From Aspidapion aeneum (taxonomy: Eukaryota > Arthropoda > Insecta > Coleoptera > Brentidae), in the NCBI GenBank assembly GCA_963576565.1, contig OY755039.1:142297369-142361368 (forward strand): 64,000 nucleotides of DNA, given 5' to 3'. Below are positions 52,589 to 63,828 of this stretch, in pieces. The notes below the pieces were generated by a model, which did not search any database, was not told the origin of the DNA, and worked only from the letters and a program-made list of their open reading frames with translations. The translations under genes were made by a program, and so were the position numbers. The stretch's first letter is position 1. Each line of letters starts with the position of its first letter.

Positions 52589-52848
52589 TCGCCCCCTTCA
52601 TGACATAGTGACGTAAGTGCCAAAAATTTAAAAATTGAGTTACGTCGTCAGATAAATTATTTTGGTCGACTTTTAATATGACAAAGTGACGTATCTATAT
52701 TTCTTATAGATCTTCCAGAAGTCATTATTAAAGATTTGGTTTTTAATAGCAACGCTATGACCTGATAAACTTTGGTTCATTTGGTTTTTTGTCTCTCCTC
52801 GACAATTTACAAATAGTCAGTTACGTCGGTATGTCATGAAGGGGACGA
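52589..52848. mobile_element. Tc1/mariner-type MITE, 260 bp, TA target duplication
   Basis: TA flanks both sides (52587-52588, 52849-52850). The 28-bp ends read TCGCCCCCTTCATGACATAG and TCGTCCCCTTCATGACATAC, each going on to GACGTAA. Removing it rejoins the mariner codons for WICS and YEPENKRQ in frame. Confidence 0.85.
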
Positions 52849-52916
52849 TATGAACCCGAAAATAAACGTCAGTCGTCTGTTTGGGTCTTCCAAGGTGAAG
52901 AAAAGCCAACAAAAGA

Positions 52917-54292
52917 AGTAGTAGTAGTAGTAGTAGTGGGGGGGTGGACCCGCAGGCTGACAAGCCATGCCCCAAGTCTGTCCCTTAACCCACTCTCTGC
53001 ACTTCCCTTTGATGGTCGGGTAACTCATTGGGCCTTCCTGTTCTCTTTACAAAGTCCAGTAAGTCTGCCCATTTCAGCATGTGCAGTTCTTCCTCGCTCA
53101 GAGTTGGCGCTCCGAGTGCCTGTTGTCTCATCCTTGCGTAGGCCTCGCATTCTGCCACGAGGTGTCTTGATGTCTCTTCTTCCTGTCCACAGGCTGGGCA
53201 GGTAGGGTCATTCTCGACTCCTATACGTGTCATGTGCTTCCTCAATCGGTTATGTCCGGTTAGAGTACCTATCAGCAGTCCGAGGTCTTTTCGTGTCCGT
53301 CCCAGCATCCATCTAATTCTGGTCGCTTTTGGACGGTCTACGAATTCTCTGGTCTGTCTGCAACCCGTTCCTGTTTCCCAGGAGTTTAATAGCGCGTCCT
53401 GGGCCCATTTGTTGAGTCCGCTTTGCACTTGTCTTTTTGTCACGCCCAAAAGTGGCTCCGGTCCTACATAGGCGGTTCCTGCCCCGAGTCGTGCGAGTTC
53501 GTCCGCCTTCTCGTTGCCCGGTACCCCCGTATGTCCTGGAACCCAAACCAGCGTCACCCGTTTGCCATCGCTTAGGGTCTCCAGCGCCTCTGCGCATTCT
53601 TCCACCAAGCCGTCAGCAATCTTGGGTGCGTTTAGCGCCTTCAGGGTGGCTTGACTGTCAGAGCATATATATATAAGCTCCTCTTCGCTGTTCCGAACCT
53701 CTTCTAGGGTTGCGGCCATTATTATGGCGTAGACTTCTGCTTGAAAAACAGTAGCCTGCTCACCGAGCGAGTAGCTCTTCTGAACTTCTAGTTTTTCCAC
53801 GTATACTCCCGCTCCTGTGGTTTGCCTCTCTGGTAGTTTGGATCCATCAGTGTAGCAAACTAAAGCGCTCTCCTCAAACATCATTTCGTCTCTCTGCCAT
53901 GCTTCCCTGTCTGAAATGTGGATTTTGTACCTCTTCTCGAGCCTCCAAGGTGCGTGTGCTCTGCTGACCGTCATTGACGTGAGGGGGATTTCTCTAATTG
54001 TCAGCTCTTCTATAGCTAGATGACCAGCTGTTTCCCCTCTTCCTCTCCACTGACCCGTGTCCTTAGACGTAGGTAGGTCCCCATCGCCCCCTCTTGATCC
54101 AAGTTGGTAGCGATGGTAGTCCCAGAAATGTCTCTAGGGCCAGGATCGGGGTAGTTCTCATAGCTCCGGTTATCCCTCTACACATCAGCCCCTGTAGGCT
54201 TCTGGGTTTTAGGGATGTGGTCGTTTTCTCCACTGCCGGCCACCAGACTATGGATCCGTATTGGATCCTCGGTCTCAGTATTGCCGTGTACA
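52917..54292 (-). mobile_element. I/R1-like non-LTR retrotransposon, 5'-truncated copy 1, (ACT)n tail
   Basis: On the minus strand the copy ends in CCCCCC followed by an (ACT)n tail (52917-52945). Its 5' break at 54292 is in the post-RT region (MYTAILRPRIQYGSIVWWPA). It is inserted in the mariner ORF. Copy 2 at 56866-58716 is longer. A frameshift near 54090 separates the thumb region from the RNase H ORF. Confidence 0.85.
52985..53974 (-). CDS. ORF2 C-terminal part: RNase H and CCHC zinc finger (partial)
   Basis: The first Met of this 329-residue frame is internal; the natural ORF2 would start far upstream. RNase H spans about residues 35-165 with the full acidic set: Asp43 (CYTDGS), Glu80 (QAEVYA), Asp106 (SDSQA) and Asp158 (NEKADEL), plus WVPGHTGVPG. 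It would degrade RNA in the RNA-DNA hybrid. A CCHC knuckle follows with Cys259, Cys262, His271 and Cys276 (CPACGQEEETSRHLVAEC). The frame is open to its stop at 52985, so this fragment is young or conserved. It is not functional alone, since endonuclease and RT are missing. Confidence 0.85.
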   Translation of the reverse strand: MTVSRAHAPWRLEKRYKIHISDREAWQRDEMMFEESALVCYTDGSKLPERQTTGAGVYVEKLEVQKSYSLGEQATVFQAEVYAIIMAATLEEVRNSEEELIYICSDSQATLKALNAPKIADGLVEECAEALETLSDGKRVTLVWVPGHTGVPGNEKADELARLGAGTAYVGPEPLLGVTKRQVQSGLNKWAQDALLNSWETGTGCRQTREFVDRPKATRIRWMLGRTRKDLGLLIGTLTGHNRLRKHMTRIGVENDPTCPACGQEEETSRHLVAECEAYARMRQQALGAPTLSEEELHMLKWADLLDFVKRTGRPNELPDHQREVQRVG

Positions 54293-54813
54293 TCGAAGAA
54301 AGTTATCCATTCTCGAAGTGTATCCGAAAAGACGGTAACGTAAATAATTAGTTTACTGTGGTCGCGACATTTCAAAAGCAGATCAAGTAGCAACAACTCC
54401 TTTGGAAGATCAAAGGACTGTTACATGCCGATTGGTACATCACGAACCCCGAACGGCGAGTTATCCTCCACCAAGACAATGCAAGTTCGCACAAAGCACA
54501 AAAAACCATTGAATTTTTAACTCTACAAAACGTCGAATTGTTGGACCATTCTCCATACAGTCCCGAGTTAAGTCCCAACGATTTCTATACTTTTCTAAAA
54601 ATCAAGGAGGACTGCGTGGTCAAAGATTTCAGTCTTCAGAGGAAGCAGTCGACGCCTTCTAGAATGCAATTTTGACAATACCAACAAACGAGTGGGATAA
54701 CAGCTTTGACAGCTGGTTTGAGCGCATGCAAAAGTACCTTAATTTTCGTGGAGAATACTTCGAGAAACAATTAAGTCTTTAAAATTATCGACTGTTTTAT
54801 TCCAACTGTATAT

Positions 54814-56255
54814 ACTACTACTATGTCGGTTTAGAACGTTTTTCTACGTTGTCCGACGCCTATTCTCCACCTCCTTCGATCCTGACAGTCATCTTCCGTC
54901 AGGTTTTTTTGACTCATGGATCTTTGGATTGACTGTTGTCATTTCAGTTTAGGACGCCCTCTTTTTCTGCGCCCTATTGGTTGCCATTCTAGGACCTGCT
55001 TTGGTAATCTTTCGTCGTTCATCCGTTGTACCTGGCCGTACCATATCAGTTGCCTTTTAGTGTTGTCATCCGTTATGCTTCCCTCGATTCCCATTCTTTC
55101 TTTTATGATCTCATTTCTTATATGATCTGTTCTAAATATTCTCATTGATCTTCTTATTGCATCCATTTCGACACTTTCCATTCTTGCTTTGTATTTTTCT
55201 GTTACGCGACAAGTCTCTATTCCATACAACAGCGTGCTTTTCACCATTGTTTCATACATGTTAAATTTTACATTCTTTTTTATCTCTCTGCTCCATAAAA
55301 TACTGTTAAGACAACCAATAACCTTTTTTGCTTTTACTATTCTTTTTTCCAGTTCTTTACAGTCTATTCCTGTCTTATCAAATGTGACCAACTATACATA
55401 CTTATTGCATGGAGATATTGTTTGTCCATTTTCTAGTTTTAATTCACTTGATTCGTTTCCAATACATAAGTACTGTGTCTTGTCCACGTTCACTGTTAAC
55501 CCTCACTTTTGGTATTCTTCCGTTAACTTTCTCATCATATACTCCATGTCTTCTTTATCATTAGCTACAATTACTTGGTCGTCAGCAAACTGTAGTGTGT
55601 ATATGGTAAATCGGTCGTTAAGTTGTATTCCCATGCCGTGTACTTTGCGTTTCCAGTTTTTTAGAGCTACTGCGATATATATTTTAAAAAGAGTTGGAGA
55701 GATACAACATCCTTGTCTTAAGCCTTTCGTTACCAGGAATTCTTTTGAAAGTCGATTTCCAATTTTAATTTTAGATTTTTACCCTTTGTATAGTTCTTTT
55801 ATCGCTTTTATGTATGTATGATTGATATTAGTCTGCTCCAACACTGTCCATAATTTTTCTACTGGAACGGTATCATATGCTTTTTGTAGGTCCACTAAGG
55901 TAACATGAGTCTCTATATTTCTGGTGCTCCTTTTCTCAATTACTTGTTTAAAACAAAAAACATTATCATTACAAGATCTGCCTGCACGAAACCCATTTTG
56001 CTCTTCTTTTTCTTGTTCATGAAAATCATTCTCTATTAGATCTCTAAGAATCCTATCGTACAATCTACTTAGAGTACTGGTTACTGAAATTCCTCTGTAA
56101 TTGTTGCAATCCAGCTTGTTTCCTTTTTTTTGTATTGAGGATATAAATGCAATTTTCCAATCATTAGGTACTGGATGTCCGTTTATGCATTGATGGATAA
56201 TATATGTGAGATTTTCGAGTAGTTTCTGTGATCCATATTTGAGCATTTCAGCATA
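54814..56255 (-). pseudogene. RTE-like retroposon copy D, 5'-truncated, 16-bp target duplication
   Basis: TATTCCAACTGTATAT is repeated exactly at 54798-54813 and 56256-56271. On the minus strand the copy starts near LLENLTYIIHQCINGHPVPN (fingers region). It then has NNYRGISVTSTLSRLYDRIL, EEQNGFRAGRSCNDNVFCFK, LVDLQKAYDTVPVEK (motif A Asp), RQGCCISPTLF (motif B), LQFADDQVIVAN (intact FADD) and the thumb/C-terminal region to the tail, which ends in AGTAGTAGT. A few stops break it. It is the most complete of four copies. It interrupts the mariner just inside the mariner's right terminus. Confidence 0.9.
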
Positions 56256-56295
56256 TATTCCAACTGTATATGCAAAACTTAAAAAACAACCCTCG

Positions 56296-56865
56296 TTTTT
56301 TTCAATTTTGACACCGACTGCGAATCCTGGGATTCCCAAAACTTTTATTATGGTTAACATAGCGCAAACCATTTTATGACCCTTTTTTATACGGCTTATT
56401 TGGATGGGAGGACTATACCTTACCTAATTTGAATTTCGAAAGAAACTTGAGTCACACGCAGATTTTTTTTGTTTGATTTAACTTTCTAAAACCTGATTTT
56501 TTCTTTTCGCTACACTCGGCCATCAGATCGGATATATGATATGCCTATTTTGCATAGGGTCTTTAATAATAATTTTGGCAAAAGCAGTGATATGCATTAA
56601 CTATGCCTCTATGCTTTCAATGCCAGAGGCGTAGAAGCAGAAGGGTAAGGGTACTAAACACAGGGTTAGTTGTTTACCTATAATTTATTGAAAAAAAAAT
56701 ATACGTATTTTTATCATTTTAAAGTTAGGTAGGTTACATTAAAGAACCATTTTAAAAAATACTAAAATTCGACTATACGCTGAAAATCAACCAGAGTTTT
56801 CAGAACAACTAGACATTAGAGGCGAATTTTCGTGCTATATGTTTTGAAACAGTGTGGTTCAATAG
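56296..56865. other. No gene recognised
   Basis: Spacer. TACGGCTTATTTGGATGGGA near 56393 mirrors sequence near 48840. Confidence 0.4.
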
Positions 56866-58716
56866 TAGTAGTAGTAGTGGGGGGGTTGACCCGCAGGTCT
56901 GACAAGTAGGCCAGAGTAGGCCCTTTTTGCCATGCCCCAAGTCTGTCCCTTAACCCACTCTCTGCACTTCCCTTTGATGGTCGGGTAACTCATTGGGCCT
57001 TCCTGTTCTCTTTACAAAGTCCAGTAAGTCTGCCCATTTGAGCATGTCCAGTTTTTCCTCGCTCAGAGTTGGCGCTCCGAGTGCCTGTTGTCTCATCCTT
57101 GCGTAGGCCTCGCATTCTGCCACGAGGTGTCTTGATGTCTCTTCTTCCTGTCCACAGGCTGAGCAGGTAGGGTCATTCTCGACTCCTATACGTGGCATGT
57201 GCTTCCTCAACCGGTTATGTCCGTGTCCGTCCCAGCATCCATCTAATTCTGGTCGCTTTTGGACGGTCTACGAATTCTCTGGTCTGTCTGCAACCCGTTC
57301 CTGTTTCCCAGGAGTTTAATAGCTCGTCCTGGGCCCATTTGTTGAGTCCGCTTTGCACTTGTCTTTTTGTCACGCCCAAAAGTGGCTCCGGTCCTACATA
57401 GGCGGTTCCTGCCTCGAGTCGTGCGAGTTCGTCCGCCTTCTCGTTGCCTGGTACCCCCGTATGTCCCGGAACCCAAACCAGCGTCACCCATTTGTCATCG
57501 CTTAGGGTCTCCAGCGCCTCTGCGCATTCTTCCACCAAGCCGTCAGCAATCTTGGGTGCGTTTAGCGCCTTCAGGGTGGCTTGACTGTCAGAGCATATAT
57601 ATATATATAAGCTCCTCTTCGCTATTCCGAACCTCTTCTAGGGCTGCCGCCATTATTATGGCGTAGACTTCTGCTTGAAAAACAGTAGCCTGCTCACCGA
57701 GCGAGTAGCTCTTCTGAACTTCTAGTTTTTCCACGTATACTCCCGCTCCTGTGGTTTGCCTCTTTGATAGTTTGGATCCATCAGTGTAGCAAACTAAAGC
57801 GCTCTCCTCAAACATCATTTCGTCTCTCTGCCACGCTTCCCTGTCTAGGATGTGGATTTTGTACCTCTTCTCGAGCCTCCAAGGTGCGTGTGCTCTGCTG
57901 ACCGTCATTGACGTGAGGGGGATTTCTCTAATTGTCAGCTCTTCTATAGCTAGATGACCAGCTTTTTTCCTCTCTTCCTCTCCACTGACCCGTGTCCCTT
58001 AGACGTAGGTAGGTCTCCAACGCCTCGGTTCGGTTCGGTTCATTGATCCAAGTTGGTAGCGATGGTAGTCCCAGAATTGTCTCTAGGGCCATGATCGGGG
58101 TAGTTCTCATAGCTCCGGTTATCCCTCTACACATCAGCCCCTGTAGGCTTCTGAGTTTTAGGGATGTGGTCGTTTTCTCCACTGCCGGCCACCAGAATAT
58201 GGATCCGTATTGGATCCTCGGTCTCAGTATTGCCGTGTACATCCAGTGGAGGGTCCTGGGGGATAGTCCCCAGATCCTGCCGACTACCCGTCGTAGCTGC
58301 CACATTGTTGCCTGGACCTTTACGATCATATTGGTAACATGTGGCGTCCAGGTGAGTCCGCTATCAAGAATGACACCCAGGTACTTCAGCTTTGGTACTA
58401 AAGCTAGGGGACTTCCGTACGGGTGCTCTAAAACCTTCGATTTTTCTCTTTCTGGTGAACAGTATCATCTCTGTTTTACCTGGGTTAACTGAGAGTCCAT
58501 TTTCTTGGCACCAGTCTTCTATGATGCTAACAGCCATTTGCATTCTACTGCAGACAACGTTAAGGAAGCGACCAACCACTTCCACCACGCCATCATCTGC
58601 ATAGGCATAGGCGTCGAATCCGTTCTCTGACAAACGCTTCAGTAAGGTGTCCATAATCAGGCACCACAGGTGGGGCGACAGGCAACTGCCTTGTGGGCAC
58701 CCTCCCGTGCTCAGCT
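56866..58716 (-). pseudogene. I/R1-like non-LTR retrotransposon, 5'-truncated copy 2
   Basis: This has the same tail as copy 1 (CCCCCC then (ACT)n on the minus strand). It begins inside RT: GGCPQGSCLSPHLW (motif B, about 58700) and FDAYAYADDGVVEV (catalytic YADD, about 58610), then ENGLSVNPGKTEMILFTRKR. After a frameshift come the thumb region (58329-57928), RNase H (57908-57215, broken by an AT-rich expansion near 57600) and the CCHC knuckle (CSACGQEEETSRHLVAEC). Relative to copy 1 a 35-bp deletion at about 57222 causes a frameshift. It is inactive. Confidence 0.9.
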
Positions 58717-59029
58717 AAACGTCAAAAAATGACATACCATGTGTATGCAAAATATGAGGACCGCAGTTTGACAATGGATTCTAGCTGACAAAAGTCACAG
58801 ATTAACGATCTGAAGCCAAGCAGGTTTTGGTCCAATTTTTTTTACCGCCCCCCCCCTTCTCCTATAGTCGTGTTCGAATTTCTAAAAATTTAACTAAGTT
58901 GACGTCTTAAAGCCACAATGACAAAAATATTAATCAAATATGTGTAAAATCCAACCTAGATTTAAAATTTTATCAGTTTGTGAAATGTTAGCTGCAAAAA
59001 CCCCCCAGGCCCCCAAAACCTGAGATTTT
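58717..59029. other. No gene recognised
   Basis: Contains C-rich runs near 58850. No ORF or repeat structure was seen. Confidence 0.4.
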
Positions 59030-59545
59030 GATGTTTTCTTCAAGTTTTTTTAAAAACTAAGCTTCTTAGGGAAAAATATGTAATTACCTTTATTATAGAC
59101 AATAAAATTTGCTTTTGAACGATGTATTAGTCAGTGGGGTACGACCAATGACAAACTCTTCAGTGGCGTCCGTTTATTGAGGTGATGTAAAAAAAATGAA
59201 AAAAAGAAATATGTTTATTACAGGATTTACCCGATTTTCTTGAAAACTACGCTCTTTTTCAAAAATTGTGACCTACAGGCAATTGTAGACAATGAAATTT
59301 CCTTTAAAATGGTGTGTAACAAGGTAAGCCTATTTTTATTTATAACAAATTAGGGTCGGCCGTAAATTACAATTTTGAAAAATTACTAAACTTACCAATT
59401 TTCTCAAAAACTAAGCTTTTTGGGAAAAAAATTATTTTACACCTTATTGTACAAAATTAAATTATCTTTTTAATAATGTATAAGCTAGTGCGGTCAGGCT
59501 AATACAAAACTTTTCAGCATCGTTCGTTTATTGAGAAAATTGTAT
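59030..59545. repeat. Diverged tandem repeat, about 3 units of 165-200 bp
   Basis: TTTTCT.(C/G)AA..A..AAGCTT and TAGACAATAAAATTTGCTTT-like phrases recur near 59035, 59235 and 59398. GTTTATTGAG ends the first and third units. Confidence 0.55.
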
Positions 59546-60012
59546 TGTATGTATATAAAATCATTTTGATTGGCACGTCACTGACTTATCCGTTTAAAAA
59601 GAATAATTCAAATGAATAGAATCAGTTTATGACCATTTATGCCCATGCTATTATGGGTGCACTATCCGCGGGTTATAAAATTTAATTGCTGCTCTCACTG
59701 AGATAAAATACTTTATGCAATCCTAGTGGACTATATGCGCCATTATATAAGGGCATAAAGTTTCAAACAATAAAATCCTAGATTTAAGTGATAGCACGAT
59801 ATGGCAAACACATGGTTAAAAATGTATCTGAACATAAAAAGCCCGAAAAGCCAAATTTTTTTTTTTTGATAGATGTGCAAAATTTCCTTTATTTGCCACA
59901 AAAAAACTATTATTTATTTATTTACCAAAATTTGTTCATACAAACTAAAAATCCATGCACCCCATACATACATCCAAGGAAAACGACTATTAGCTCACAC
60001 ATATACCATACT
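59546..60012. other. No gene recognised
   Basis: TTAGCTCACACATATACCAT (59991-60010) resembles the hairpin edge at 33345-33375. Otherwise nothing was recognised. Confidence 0.4.
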
Positions 60013-60136
60013 ACAGTGGCGTATATACAAAAAAATTTCGGGGGGGGAGGCCGAGACAGTTTCGGGGGGGGGGGGGGGGGTCGAGACCTCATGAGGCCGT
60101 ATTTTATGCTATTTTATGTTTGTATTCATGAAATAT
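60013..60136. mobile_element. hAT-like terminus with G runs
   Basis: CAGTGGCGTATATAC is followed by two TTTCGGGGGGG blocks. The partner end may be the inward-reading CAGGGGCGTTCC near 61936, which would place the satellite array inside the element, but the flanks (CCATACTA and CTCACGCA) do not match. Confidence 0.35.
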
Positions 60137-61605
60137 TGTGGCGTCATACAGATACGAAAAAACACTGATTGAGTTGAGATTCCAAAAAACGTCATTTAGC
60201 GATTTTTAGTATAGGGAAACCAATAAGATCAAAATGGCAAAACTGAAAATTCATATTTTACAAACTATACAGTTTATCAAAAAAAGCACCGAGTTGCAGT
60301 ATTGTGGCCTCATACAGATACGAAAAAACCACTGAGTGAGTTGAGATTCCAAAAAATGTCATTTAGAGATTTTTAGTATAGTGAACCCCATAAGACCAAA
60401 ATGGCAAAATTTTGAAAATTCATATTTTACAAACTATACAGTTTATCAAAAAAAGCACAGAGTTGCAGTATTGTGGCGTCATACAGATACGAAAAAACCA
60501 TTGATTGAGTTGAGATTCCAAAAAACGTCATTTAGCGATTTTTAGTATAGGGAAACCAATAAGATCAAAATGGCAAAACTTTGAAAATTCATATTTTACA
60601 AACTATACAGTTTATCAAAAAAAGCACTGAGTTGCAGTATTGTTGCGTCATACAGGTACGAAAAAACCACTGATTGAGTTGAGATTCCAAAAAACATCAT
60701 TTAGCGATTTTTAGTATAAGGAAACCCATAACACAAAAATGGCAAAACTTTGAAAATTCATATTTTACAAACTATACAGTTAATCAAAAAAAGCACCGAG
60801 TTGCAGTATTGTTGCGTCATACAGATACGAAAAAACCACTGAGTGAGTTGAGATTCCAAAAAAATTCAATTTGGCGATTTTTAGTATAAGGAAACCCATA
60901 ACACAAAAATGGCAAAACTTTGAAAATTCATATTTTACAAACTATACAGTTTATCAAAAAAAGCACCGAGTTGCAGTATTGTGGCGTCATACAGATACGA
61001 AAAAACCACTGAGGGAGTTGAGATTCCAAAAAACGTCATTTAGCGATTTTTAGTATAGGCATAAACTAATTTATATTATTAGTTTATGGTATAGGGAAAC
61101 CCATAAGACAAAAATGGCAAAACTTTGAAAATTTATATTTTACAAACTATACAGTTTATTAAAAAAAGCACCGAGTTGCAGTATTGTGGCGTCATACAGA
61201 TACGAAAAAACCACTGAGTGAGTTGAGATTCCAAAAAACACCATTTAGCGATTTTTAGTATAGGGAAACCCATAAGACCAAAATGGCAAAACTTTGAAAA
61301 TTTATATTTTACAAACTATACAGTTTATTAAAAAAAGCACCGAGTTGCAGTATTGTAGCGTCATACAGATACGAAAAAACCACTGAGGGAGTTGAGATTC
61401 CAAAAAACGTCATTTAGCGATTTTTAGTATAGGGAAACCCATAAGACCAAAATGGCAAAACTTTGAAAATTTATATTTTACAAACTATACAGTTTATCAA
61501 AAAAAGCACCGAGTTGCAGTATTGTGGCGTCATACAGATACGAAAAAACCACTGAGGGAGTTGAGATTCCAAAAAACGTCATTTAGCGATTGTTAGTATA
61601 GGGAA
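60137..61605. repeat. Satellite-like tandem array, 9 units of about 169 bp
   Basis: ACAGATACGAAAAAAC recurs at about 60153, 60319, 60488, 60657, 60826, 60996, 61201, 61370 and 61539, so spacing is 166-170 except one 205-base step. Each unit has GAGTTGAGATTCCAAAAAAC, AGCGATTTTTAGTATAGGGA and TACAAACTATACAGTTTATC. Units are very similar. The long step contains a 36-bp hairpin insertion (61058-61094). Confidence 0.9.
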
Positions 61606-62879
61606 AATATATATAACCATCTTAGAAAACCTCTTAATTTTTTTGTTTGCAAAATATTGTGAATATTTAGCACCCGAAGAGCTCTACTCTCACCTAGTTT
61701 TGTTAAACTGACATTATTTTTGCAAAAATAAAAAGTTAAAAACAAAAAATACGGTTTTTTTCATTTTTCTAGAACATTTTGAGGTTATGTAAAAAATTAC
61801 ATTAACAAAAGTTCTAGATATTTTTATGACCTATGACTGTTATGTATGTCACTTTTTCTACGAAGTCAACTTTTACCGGAAATCGCAAAAATACGATTCC
61901 GTGCCCCTTTTTACCCCCTAAACCCGGAACGCCCCTGCTCACGCATTTATTTTTTTTAACTTTGTTTTTCGCCGTTCTACAATTTTTAATGCTTCAGGTC
62001 CTGTTAATAATTTTTTTCTCTCAAAGTGCAATTTGACTGGCCTAAAATGACAATCTCCTTGAAGTATGAAGTTCACAAAATACTAAATACCGGGTGACCA
62101 CCGATAATTAGAACTAAAGAGAGAAAGGTTACACTACTTGTATGTTCTCACTCTAAAAAAACTGTTAAAATTTTTGCCTCAGTGTCCCGTATACGTAATG
62201 TATAGCCGTGGCCGTTCCAGTTACTTCTTATATAATTCATTGTAACTAGTGTGAGCTTAGGGGCCCATATATTGGCAGAGTATTTTTTTTCTAATCTTCA
62301 TCGACCCACAAAATAAATCTTATTCATTAGACTTTTTGCACTTTAAAACTTTGCATTTTTAGCCATCAAAATCAAGCGGTGGAATAGAGGGTAAAAAAGA
62401 TCTGTTATTATTTTTCTTTAAGAGAAACTTTCTTTTCTAATATTCACCTTTTCTTCCTGTTTAATTGAGTTTGGCACACATTAATTTCGCTCACATTCAA
62501 GCATTGTTGTGTGGCGGTTTTCGACTTAATTGTTCCTCACAAGGGATGTAAATGAAGTGTGAAAGATATGTATGCAAACGAGCCTATTAGGAGCAAGGTC
62601 TTCATAGTTAGGCCTCGTCAAAAAATAAAATATAAGATTTAAATGGTTGCTACTACTAGACTACAATAGATTTTACGATGGCATATGATTTAAATTATTC
62701 TTACAAATGTATTCTTCTAGTTCAAACATTAAAATCCCCGAAGAGTGGAAAAACGTGAAAATTGTTAAAAAAAAATTGCCAACCAAATTCTTGCCAATTA
62801 CTTAAGAGGCTTATAGTCAAAAATCATGTCCAACCTTTTTTACAGTTTTTGTGTAAAACTAAGTTAGCAAAAGTTATTA
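61606..62879. other. No gene recognised
   Basis: AT-rich. GTGTGAGCTTAGGGGCCCAT near 62250 is an inverted copy of the DNA at 32640-32668. The frame at 61833-62036 lacks a domain. Confidence 0.4.
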
Positions 62880-63480
62880 GCCAAAGTTTGTAAAAAAAAT
62901 TGAAAATGCCGCCATTTTGGATTTACGACGTCATATAGGCCCTGTTACTCAAAATTGAAGCAAACACCTGGCGACGTAACATTGAGTGATCCATCACCAA
63001 TCGATCGAAAGGAGTCTTAAACTTTTTTGCTCAATCTTTAATTTTTGTAATATTTAAAAAAAATAACAATATCTTTTATAGTTATTGAGATATAAAGCTT
63101 ACTAAAACAACAGTTCAATTGTTCTATTGCAGACAAATCACAACCTATACAATTTTTTGTTGATATGTCAAAAGTTAAAATCAAAAGTTTGTGAAAAAAC
63201 ATGGAAAAATCGCAATTTTGGATATATGACGTCACACAGGCGCTCTAACTCAAATTTAAGGCAAATTACAGGCGACTTAAAAATGAGTGATCCAAAACCA
63301 ATCCATTTGGGGTAGTCCAAACTTTCTTCCTCAATTTTTTGTTTTTTGGGTAATTTAGCAATTTAAAAAAAAATATATTTGTTAGTTTTTAAGATATGAA
63401 GCTCATTTCTTTACCGTCTTAAAACGTATTAACCTTCTTTAAAACTAATTTAGGAAAAGTTTGGAGGCAAACACCCGGTG
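62880..63480. repeat. Diverged tandem repeat, period about 290 bp, just over 2 units
   Basis: GACGTCA..AGGC, ACTCAAA.TT.A.GCAAA and GGCGAC.TAA....GAGTGATCCA recur at about 62930-62990 and 63228-63295. A third partial unit lies near 63465 (CAAACACCCGGTGACTTAAA). Confidence 0.65.
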
Positions 63481-63828
63481 ACTTAAAATAGGGTGTTTGA
63501 CAGTAGTAAAAAATAAATATATATCTATTTTTAGATATATCTTTAGGTCTTGGGAATGCTAAAAACAAACTTTTTTGTTTAATTTTTTCTCAAATTCACA
63601 GTTCTCTTAATTAAATAAATTCATTGAATTAAAACAATTAGCCACGTGATTCAAAACAGGCGGTCTACCAATCAGCTGCGAGTGACGTCACAAAACAGTA
63701 AACGCCTCGAACGAACCTATTTTCTGTGTTATTTTCTTATGGAAGGTAATGTTTGCTTTGGTTTAAAGTGCGAATTATCGTCCTAAATTAGATTTTATTT
63801 TGTGTTTTGCTTATAAAAAATATTTTCA

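Larger units (their letters stand above)
49202..54790 (+). pseudogene. Mariner transposase pseudogene, D34D type, in pieces
   Basis: The N-terminal piece (49202-49594) starts MELNRE then a stop. A readable HTH region follows: PHQSIVSRWHGELKRGRISL, then LVSRWIPQLLTEEQKEARVN. The piece near 52540-52588 reads NVYSFISGNESWICS, with the first catalytic Asp replaced by Asn. The 52849-52916 piece has YEPENKRQSSVWVFQGEEKP. The C-terminal piece (54293-54790) has RVILHQDNASSHKAQ and LLDHSPYSPELSPNDFY, with 34 residues between the last two catalytic Asps, the mariner D34D spacing. Stops and frameshifts occur in every piece. It is not functional. A second family member is at 12060-12765. Confidence 0.85.
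49045..56295 (+). mobile_element. Mariner element split by nested insertions (footprint 7.25 kb)
   Basis: The left terminus is CGAGGGCTATCTTTTATATT after TA. The right terminus, read inward from 56295, is CGAGGGTTGTTTTTTAAGTT, and GCATATA is shared further in. Mariner DNA survives as 49045-49590, about 52484-52588, 52849-52916, 54293-54813 and 56272-56295, in order and on one strand. Everything between was inserted later: the hammerhead repeat and other DNA (49591-52483), a TA-flanked MITE, an I/R1-like retroposon and an RTE-like copy. Confidence 0.85.

Noticed and set aside
53232..53676. Plus-strand frames over the I/R1-like copies (also 57192-57666 and 58043-58492)
   Set aside because: They are antisense shadows of the RNase H and RT coding regions.
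55189..55821. 210-codon plus-strand open frame
   Set aside because: It is antisense to the RTE-like reverse transcriptase of copy D; the composition follows from the complementary strand.
60137..61605. Tandem array considered as a hammerhead retrozyme or CRISPR
   Set aside because: No CTGANGA...GAAA order is found in the unit, and repeats are contiguous without unique spacers, so it is neither.
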